DNA of 64,000 bases from Pollenia angustigena (lineage: Eukaryota; Arthropoda; Insecta; Diptera; Polleniidae): NCBI GenBank assembly GCA_930367215.1, contig OV884056.1, positions 87,369,285 through 87,433,284 on the forward strand. Direction: 5' to 3'. This document shows positions 57,383 through 64,000 of this stretch, one piece after another. Below the pieces are notes generated by a model. It saw only the letters and a list, made by a program, of their open reading frames with translations, ran no database searches and had not been told where the DNA came from. Each line of letters opens with the position of its first letter. Position 1 is the stretch's first letter. The position numbers were made by a program, and so were the translations under genes.

Positions 57383-58301
57383 TATACCCTCCACCACAAT
57401 TAGTTGTGAAGAGGGTATATTAAGTTTGTCATTCCGTGTGAAACTTTTTTATTATTCATCTCAGACCCCATAAAGTATATATATTTTGGGTCCTTGAGTA
57501 ATTCTAAGTCGATTTAGCCATGTCCGTCTGTCTGTCCGTCTGTTGAAAACACGCTCACTTTCAAACTTAGTGCCAAATTGCTTGTAGTTATCCTAAGCAG
57601 TTTGGGATTGAAATCCAGCAAAATCGGTTTAGTAGGACCAGAGCTATTAATCAAAATGTGGAACCACCACCTAAAAAAATTGACAATTTTCTTACAAAAA
57701 ATAACATAAATGCTGGAACAAGGCACGAAATGAGATAAGATTTTGCAAACAATTGTTTTATTTGACTGGAAATCACGCTATTAAATTTCGTGACGATCGG
57801 TCCATAATTTACCTAAGGCCCCATATAAACCCTACTACCGGAAAACAGTTTATTACGCCTAAAATCGTAAAAAATAATGCAATCATAACAAATTTTGGCT
57901 CGTCACAGTTTTATAGGAATATAAATGATACTGCGAAATTTCGTGAAGATCGGTACATAATTTACCCTATTTCCCATAGAAACCCTGCTCCCGGAAACAG
58001 TTTAGTACACCTAAAACCATAATTAGTAATGCTATCATAACAGAAATTGGTACGTCACAGTTTTTAAGGACTAGAAATAACGCTGGAAATTTCGTGATAA
58101 TCGGTCCATAATTTACCCTAGGTCCCATATATACCCTACTACCGGAAAACAGTTTAGTCGCCTAAAACCATAATTAATAATAAATCGTCACAGTTTAAGA
58201 TAATAATAACATCATACAGATATTACTCCTTAAACATTCAAAGTGTCGGTGGAGGGTATCAGAGATTCGGCACAGCCGAATATAGCACTCTAACTTGTTT
58301 T
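57383..58301 (+). mobile_element. mini-me/DINE-1-like element, most complete short copy
   Basis: Starts TATACCCTCCACCACAATTA with GAGGGTATATTAAG and GTCATTCCGTGTGAAAC, has a (GTCY) tract at 57525-57541, three to four ~150-bp TTTCGTGA(C/A)GATCGG units, and ends CGGTGGAGGGTATCAGAGAT with TCGGCACAGCCGAATATAGC and ACTCTAACTTG. It is the same subfamily as 10425-11350 and 17245-18662. The 89-codon frame at 57753-58022 is from the minisatellite. Confidence 0.8.
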
Positions 58302-59660
58302 AAATAATTTTTAGCATTATCTGATTTAGCGATTTTTGGCTACGAATGCAATACTGTTATGTGCATTGCTAAATTTGGCAATGCCATAAAAATTTAATTC
58401 GCCGCAATATTAGATTTCAATGCCATCGATAAAATTTTTAAATTTTGTATTCTCTACAGTGCTACCACCAGCAAAATTCAAAATTACACTTGAGATGAAG
58501 CAAAATTACCCGATTAAAATTAAATGACACCTGATATGGGCATTTCCGTCAAAAGGTCCACCGTGGCCAAAAATTTAAAAGTTATTAAAAGCTGATTATT
58601 TTACGATATTGTTATAAAGAAATATTTAGATTTTACTAATTTTATAAATTTACTCATAAATTTGTTCACTTAGATGAACAATCAGACTGCAAAGTTATGC
58701 AAACGTAATTTCTTATTTGTGAGAATGTTTTATGGTATGTTTTCTTTAATATTTATCTTTCTTAAAATAGGCGGTATTTGATATAAATTATTCCAAAAAA
58801 ATGTTCTAACATGGTCTGTAATCTAAGGAAGAGTTCAAAGAGAAATATGTTATTCGGATGAACGGTAAATTTTTATTTTATTTTAATCATTATTCAGTTG
58901 AATTATTACGGAAAAAAATTCACGTTCGAAATGTCACGTATCGACCCAGATTTTGGCTTAAAAAAAAGAAAATACCGAAGATTTTGGAATCAAACCAAGA
59001 CATTTTAATGTTACATAGCTACGTAAAATTCTGAAAGTAGTTTGACTAAAAAATTGTGCCAGGTTTCGTTGAATTTCGCCTTTTTATACATGGCCACAAA
59101 AACTACTTCTGTTTTTTTCACGTTCGAACCGCTACTTTTTTTGTCATTATCTTTGACCTAGAATCGCGCCCTCCATAAACTTTAGCATAGATAACAGTGC
59201 TATCTTAGTGTTATAATTTAAGGGCTAAGAAAACATACAAATATTTTTTGTTTAAAATGTTATTGCATTTTTGAGGCGTACGACTGTCACGTTCAACACT
59301 TTGGAATTACCCATATTTAGTTTTTTTTTTAATAAAAAGACATTTACAAAGAAGCAAAAACAACACAAACTCATTAAAAGAAGATCAATATTAGTCAAAC
59401 TGTTAAGATGTTTATTGTAATATTAAATAAATTAACAAAAATAACATTAAAGACTTAAAAACAATTAATAAAACATAAAATAAAACTCCTAAAATAATGA
59501 GTTTAACTTTCACATTTGGTTGCATATATCTAGGGAACGTTTAAAATGCTTATTGCCATTCCTTTAAAATATGTGTTTTTTTTAGCCCCATAGAGCTTAC
59601 TAAAGTTAAGCTGCTAAACGAACTGATATACTGCTTTCACTTTTTGCTCAGGCACATCAT
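58302..59660. other. AT-rich stretch with weak repeat motifs
   Basis: TTCACGTTCGAA recurs at 58919, 59118 and, weakly, 59288, suggesting a decayed repeat. CAGTGCTACCACCAGCAAAA at 58457 resembles a hAT end without a partner. No gene is seen. Confidence 0.3.
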
Positions 59661-59661
59661 C

Positions 59662-60062
59662 ATGAATAGATTCATGCTTGAACAACGCCACCATATTATC
59701 CAAATTTACTTTGAAAATCAGACATCGGTTTCGCAACTTATAGGCGACTTCATGATTAAACTGACACAACTTATTTTTTCACAAATGAAGGTGATGTGTT
59801 GATTTAAAGAAAATAAACCGTCAATTAGACTTCAAGGCCGTGCGATGTGACACCTGTTGATTGTTTTCAAAGGCCTGTAAAGTCACTGGTTTACACTGAT
59901 AAACCAGCAACAATTGACGTCTTGGAGGTCACCATTGTTTATTTTATTCGTGACATGCAGCCAGCAATGCTCGAAAAAAAGAAATAAAATTGGACATCTG
60001 CATTACTTTTCGTCAAGGACAGGCGCGGTGCCTATTTGCTTGAAATCAGTTTCAAATGTATC
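59662..60062 (+). pseudogene. Mariner-like transposase, internally deleted relic
   Basis: ATG at 59662 opens MNRFMLEQRHHIIQIYFENQ followed by TSVSQLIGDFM. This is the N-terminal helix-turn-helix pattern (m.rFt.eQR..IV..Yy...sv.q..r) of an insect Tc1/mariner-like DDE transposase group. After about 85 bases without a clear frame, from 59841 the plus strand reads CDVTPVDCFQRPVKSLVYTD, then KPATIDVLEVTI, then DMQPAMLEKKK, a stop, NWTSALLFVKDRRGAYLLEI and SFKCI. This is the C-terminal end of the same protein (s.dltPlDyFLWGyvKSlVY.dKPaTi..Le..I...i..i.p.MLEKv..NWt.R......rGghl.eiiFK). FLWGYVK has decayed to FQRPVK. All catalytic domain between the two parts is gone, so only the tips of a roughly 340-residue protein remain. 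Internal deletion derivatives like this are common for the superfamily. I did not find its terminal inverted repeats. Confidence 0.75.
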
Positions 60063-60353
60063 AATCTGCGATTAAAATTAATTTTTTTTTTTGTGTTGTC
60101 TACCATTTTAATGCCCAATTTTCAGGATAGTATTTAAATCTATATTAAGTAAATTTTCATTAACCTTTAATCGTATTTAAATGCAGATTGATTTTTTGAG
60201 TTTTATTTGATAAAAGTATGGTAGCACTACTAAATACAAAAAAGATATCATAAAAACGTTTATTTATTTGCAAAGTAGTCTCAAAAAACAGCTGAATGTT
60301 ATTGCTTTGCCTGATGTTGTTGTATTGTTGTGAAATTGAGGCAACCTTGCTAA

Positions 60354-60671
60354 AGCTGGAGGTCCACACCACGCGTTACCCGCTTTTTCGCAGCATACGC
60401 AGCTGTTAAAAAAGTAGAATCTGTGTAGTTATACGTAGTAAGTTACATGCACAAAAGCGTAGATGCCTTGAGGCGAAAAGTAGGTTTACTTTCTACTTTT
60501 GTAAGCGTCACGTTCGAACAAATAAACTGATTTTGACAAATTAAATTTTATTTTTACTTGTGCTGCTGCAGCATAAAAAGCGTTGCATGTAACTTGAAAC
60601 GTAGAACGCAAGTAAGGTTATAAAAACATGCGCTGCGTGGAGGCGAAAAAGCGTGGTATGGACCTCCAGCT
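60354..60671. mobile_element. Harbinger-like MITE, copy 2 (TAA target duplication)
   Basis: TAA at 60351-60353 and 60672-60674 flanks ends AGCTGGAGGTCCA(C/T)ACCACG. The interior is the reverse complement of 13692-14017 with moderate divergence (GTTACATGC, GTAGGTTTACTTTCTAC, GCTGCTGCAGCATAAAAAGC). Two copies in one window with TTA/TAA flanks support the PIF/Harbinger assignment. Confidence 0.85.
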
Positions 60672-60944
60672 TAAGTTATTCCAATGGAAACATAAGTTGA
60701 ATTTAAATGAACCACAACGGTGAATTAAGTTTTATTTAAGTGTTTAGTGAAGAAGAGAATTTTGTATTTAAAACGATTTTAAACATAAATGTGTTTTAAT
60801 ATCAATCCTGAAAATTGGCCATTAGTGTCATAGTCTTTATGGCTTATTTAGTAACAAAATGACTGCAGGGTTTTATACAACTCTCCCTTTCGTAAATCAA
60901 TTTTACAACACAACTTTTAAGGACGTTAAATATTCTTCAAATAG
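60672..60944. other. Spacer, no feature seen
   Basis: AT-rich and without repeats or credible frames. Confidence 0.35.
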
Positions 60945-61010
60945 CTTATCCCATTAACAATAAATTTCAGTTTATCAATAGTATGAAATAGGAATTAAGC
61001 ACATTTAAAC
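60945..61010. repeat. Diverged fragment of the 470-bp foldback unit
   Basis: AATAGCTTATCCCAT(T/C)AACAATAAATTTCA, then TTTATCAA and GGAATTAAGCACA, follow the order found at 31805-31876 and 32275-32345, with several substitutions and indels. It shows that the foldback unit belongs to a dispersed, older family. Confidence 0.7.
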
Positions 61011-61124
61011 GAAACCTTGTTAAAGCATTTGTAATTTGCCAGATAAAAATAAAATTAATTATACATATGGGAGATTTCATGTCAAGTGACCCAATTTTTA
61101 AATCGATGTCTTCCTATAACCCGA

Positions 61125-61583
61125 TAAAGAAACCGTGACTTTAGTTCAGAAGACTGTGCATTTTTTATCAGCAATATTTAAAAAGAAATAAATGTCATCA
61201 CTGAAATCGAATCTTGATTTTATTTGGATATCTGAAGTAAGGATTTCAAATTACACCTGAATTACACCTAACTTATTACCCCAATATGTATGTTGGAATA
61301 TTGGAAACATCTTCCCTCAGGCTGGTTTTTAGTTTGAATAACTTTTTTCAATAAACTGCAGGTTCTTAATCACTATGGTAGGCATCTTAATCCAAACTTT
61401 TGAATATATATATTAAATGATAAAAGTCTTATCTTATAAAGAAACCGAGATTTTAGTTCAGAAGACTGTCCAGTTTTTATCAGCAATATTTAAAAAGAAA
61501 TAAATGTCATCACTGAAATCGAATCTTGATTTTGTTTGGATATCTGAAGTAAGGATTTCAAATTACACCTGAATTACATCTAA
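61125..61583. repeat. Direct duplication of a ~147-bp block, offset 312 bp
   Basis: 61125-61271 and 61437-61583 share AAAGAAACCG, TTAGTTCAGAAGACTGT, ATCAGCAATATTTAAAAAGA and AATGTCATCACTGAAATCGA, with a handful of differences and the same 312-base offset at the start and end. The sequence between is unrelated. It may be an LTR-like or segmental duplication. The copies lack TG...CA ends. Confidence 0.75.
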
Positions 61584-61726
61584 GAGAAATTACCCAAGCT
61601 CTACCTACGACAGTAAAATTATACCAAATTCGGTTAATTACCCACAAAGTGGCAACACTGATTCTCTAAGGCATTTTAGTGCCGGTTTACACACGTCAAG
61701 TTTCACTTGTCAAGTCTTGAGCTTTA
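61584..61726. repeat. Decayed hAT end and MITE fragment
   Basis: GTGGCAACACTG ending near 61661 is the reverse of the CAGTGTTGCCA end at 15952, sharing the following (A)GTGGGTA. Next to it, GGTTTACACACGTCAAG and TCAAGTCTTGAGCT match one arm of the 56916 element. Confidence 0.4.
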
Positions 61727-61982
61727 GGTCTGAGTTCATAGGGCTCATGTCTTGTTGACAAGATTCTTCCTTTTTCTTCTTTGAACATGAATTGGCGTTC
61801 AAATGATTCATGTCATGTGGACGACATGTGCTTTTTTGATATTGAAAACAATAACAAAATTAAACAACGAATGAAAAAGCAAAACGTTAAGACAGTACAT
61901 GCATCTGTGTACTCGTTTCTTTTCCCTTCGTCCCTCTCGCCTATAAAGTAGCAATTTGACAAGAGCCGTATGAACACAGACC
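61727..61982. mobile_element. ~256-bp MITE with GGTCTG(A/T)GTTCATA ends
   Basis: The left end GGTCTGAGTTCATAGGGCTC and the right-end complement GGTCTGTGTTCATACGGCTC are inverted repeats. No target duplication was found. The 64-codon minus-strand frame inside it is not a gene. Confidence 0.55.
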
Positions 61983-62154
61983 ATGTTATAACAGCAAATC
62001 ATGCCAGTTGTAGACGGGGAGTTAAAGATCTTCGTATTAGTTTAAAAAAACATATGATGCTTGCAGTGATGCCAATTTTTAAATACATATTGTTTGAAAA
62101 ACGGCTAAAATGTTGAGTTTTTAATGAAAACTGACTTTAAAAAACATCGAATTC

Positions 62155-62275
62155 GATAGTCGTATTTCAATATCGATGCATCGATATATCGGTATTTTAA
62201 ATATCGGCGATATATATCGATTAGTTTTTTTAAATATCGATATTTTGATATATCGGTATTTTTGCCCATTCCTAT
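62155..62275. repeat. hAT-like terminal cluster of ATCGATA motifs
   Basis: TATCGAT / ATATCGGTA motifs recur about ten times within 100 bp and end at GTATTTTTGCCCATTCCTA. It looks like the subterminal repeat and right end of a hAT-type element whose left part is missing. The plus-strand 60-codon frame with repeated tyrosine/isoleucine is an artefact of these repeats. Confidence 0.45.
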
Positions 62276-63727
62276 TTCGCAGCATGTTTCAAAATGAAAC
62301 GACCTGTTTCGCTCTCAAAATTTTGTATGGCATTTGTTATATGTTTATAATTCAATAAACTTAAAAATGATTTTTTTGCCGGGCTTTTGAGATGTGGATT
62401 AAGTTTAAACTTAGTTGAACGTAGTCTGAAACTCGGATTTTTCCGACGAAATGTGATTTTTTTTTCTTATTATTTCATTGAATACCAACATTTTAAGCAA
62501 AACTAAGCTGTTCCGTCAAGATTTTGTATACAAACTTGGTAATGGCGGCACAAATCTTTATTTAAATAGTTTAACTGACTTTAACTGAGATCTCAAATAC
62601 CTGGCCTTCAAATAAAAATGAAAAAAAAAAAATCGTTTATAAAAAAAATCTCTTTTTATATAGAAAATAAAATGTGATGAATATAATTCAAAGCAATTAA
62701 TGTTCATAAACAAAATAATATGCACCCTCAACTTATTTTACGCTTTTGACTTTAATGGCATTATTTCCTGATCATTTCCGTCCCTTTGTCCAACTAACTT
62801 CCCTAAACAAGACAAACAAACAAAAACTCCCCACAACAATAGTTCGCTATCAACAGTTTCCTTTCGTTAGAGAATTTTCAAAAAAATACAAAAAAAAAAA
62901 AAATAACTTCAAGCCCAAGTGTCCGGAAATGAGATGCAAATTTTATGTGGGATTCATTTACAATGTCCTGCATAATTTCTCGTACTCGTAACAATTAAAT
63001 ATTAACTTAAAACAAAAAAAAAATATAAAATTTATAAACCACCACCAAAATGAACGAACTATTAATTCGGAGGCAACAAATAAATTATTTTATTTTTACT
63101 ATAACAGACCATTTATAGTCTATGCTTTTCCTACTAATAATTTGCTTTAGCGGCATTTAAAGATACTCACCTTCAGTGATCTTCAAAAGGGTGGTGGTTT
63201 TTCCTTCTTTTCGTTTTCTTAAAGACATTTAAGGGAGAAGAGACCTGCCAGCAGGATCTAAAACATGTTTTTGTAACGTCTTTAAGCAAAAATTTCTTTG
63301 CTTGGCTGGTTGTATTTCTTTCTGATGAGTTTTCCCGAATTTTTTCATTGTTAAATAATTATTATTGTTAATTTTATTCACTTGTTTGTGGCAATTGCCT
63401 GTGAATGTCTGAGTCCGAATTGCATGTTAATTTGGGGTGTTATTTAAATGAGTTTTTTTCGTTTTGTTTAAGGAAAATTGTGGAAGAGTTTTTTTTTAAT
63501 AGGAAAATTTTTATATTTCTTTGTTAATATTTTCTTTAAGACAATTTTATAAAAAAAAATTTCATATTTCCCACGATTTTGTTAAAAAAAAAATTGTATG
63601 TTTGTATGTTTTGTGACAATTTTAACAGGTGGTCTTTAAGATACTGGGATGAGCATTTTTTACTACAAGTACAAGGTTTTGGCGGGTACTTAAAAATATT
63701 CTTTTGAAAACAAGAATATTTATTATA
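62276..63727. other. AT-rich stretch, no gene seen
   Basis: Contains poly-A/T runs and a plus-strand frame at 62746-62991 rich in lysine, without known domains. No transposon ends were identified. Confidence 0.3.
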
Positions 63728-63987
63728 TCGGGGGTTATTTTTCAAATAGTGCTATCTGAAAAATCACAATTTTACAGGAGAGCGATTTTTTCGATAACTC
63801 TAGGAGTAATAACTAAACTTTATTTTACAATGTTATTAAAAATGAACGTCTAAATCATACATATATTAATTTTTTTTAATTCCAGATATTCGCGCTTATA
63901 TGTCTAATAGCACTATTTACAAATTAAAATTTTATCGACTTGAACATTGAAACAAGCAGATAGCACTATTTGAAAAATAACCCTCGA
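63728..63987. mobile_element. 260-bp MITE with ~33-bp ends and TA flanks
   Basis: The left end TCGGGGGTTATTTTTCAAAT followed by AGTGCTATCTG is matched by the complement of TCGAGGGTTATTTTTCAAAT followed by AGTGCTATCTG. TA lies outside both (63726-63727, 63988-63989). It has the same length and the same internal TTTTACAGGAGAG block as 6482-6741. Confidence 0.8.
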
Positions 63988-64000
63988 TATGTTGCAAATA

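Noticed and set aside
61125..61583. The 147-bp direct repeats as LTRs of a small retrotransposon
   Set aside because: The repeats lack TG...CA ends, and I see no primer-binding site, polypurine tract or coding sequence between them.
1..64000. CRISPR arrays, prokaryotic operons or Shine-Dalgarno sites
   Set aside because: The tandem arrays have diverged units without constant-length unique spacers, and every coding relic is of eukaryotic transposon type.

Overview
The window is AT-rich, gene-poor nuclear DNA from an insect, most likely a dipteran and plausibly a calyptrate fly of the house-fly or blow-fly type. The evidence is indirect. There are repeated copies of mini-me/DINE-1-like elements with their (GTCY)n proto-microsatellites and conserved ends. 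There are also Jockey-like LINE fragments, an arthropod-type Helitron, hAT and Tc1/mariner-like remnants, and many short inverted-repeat elements (MITEs). I see no confident host gene exon, rRNA, tRNA or CRISPR array. It reads like a large intron or intergenic region built by nested transposon insertion. Most long reading frames are chance frames in AT-rich DNA. The coding signals I trust are transposon remnants: a DUF7869-like domain (866-1475), a Jockey RT tail (26.5-27.0 kb), another LINE RT tail (29.4-29.9 kb), a hAT dimerisation domain (37.3-37.6 kb), a hAT transposase C-terminus (45.9-46.3 kb), a Helitron Pif1-type helicase (47.85-48.98 kb) and an internally deleted mariner-like transposase (59.7-60.1 kb).

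Layout. 0-9 kb: DUF7869-like pseudogene, a tiny palindrome between 10-bp direct repeats, and several MITEs including one nested inside another. 9.6-18.7 kb: a TGGTACTTTT tandem array, two mini-me elements in opposite orientation, and MITEs with TA or TTA target duplications. 19-23 kb: MITEs, the second, inverted copy of a repeat also found at 14.7-15.5 kb, and a possible small ORF at 22.2 kb. 23.7-30 kb: mini-me-like elements, LINE tails and tandem arrays. 30.6-32.4 kb: a 1.77-kb foldback made of 470-bp tandem units facing each other, with 754-bp arms that look almost perfect. 33.7-39.4 kb: nested hAT elements, MITEs and a mini-me. 39.7-41.3 kb: a degenerate ~31-32-bp array rich in CGATAAC. 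43-53.6 kb: an unclassified G-over-C-skewed repeat family, hAT elements with exact 8-bp duplications, and a three-level nest (hAT-like > Helitron > MITE). 54-64 kb: TA-flanked elements, another mini-me, a mariner-like relic, a second copy of the 13.7-kb Harbinger-like MITE, and more MITEs.

Nothing here works as an operon or pathway. What links the parts is insertion history. Several insertions can be ordered because one splits another, and several have exact target-site duplications readable in the sequence. The strongest candidate for something undescribed is the 30.6-32.4 kb foldback: either a foldback-type transposon with tandem-repeat arms or, if transcribed, a long hairpin-RNA (endo-siRNA) source. 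A diverged piece of its unit lies at 60.95-61.01 kb, so it belongs to a dispersed family.
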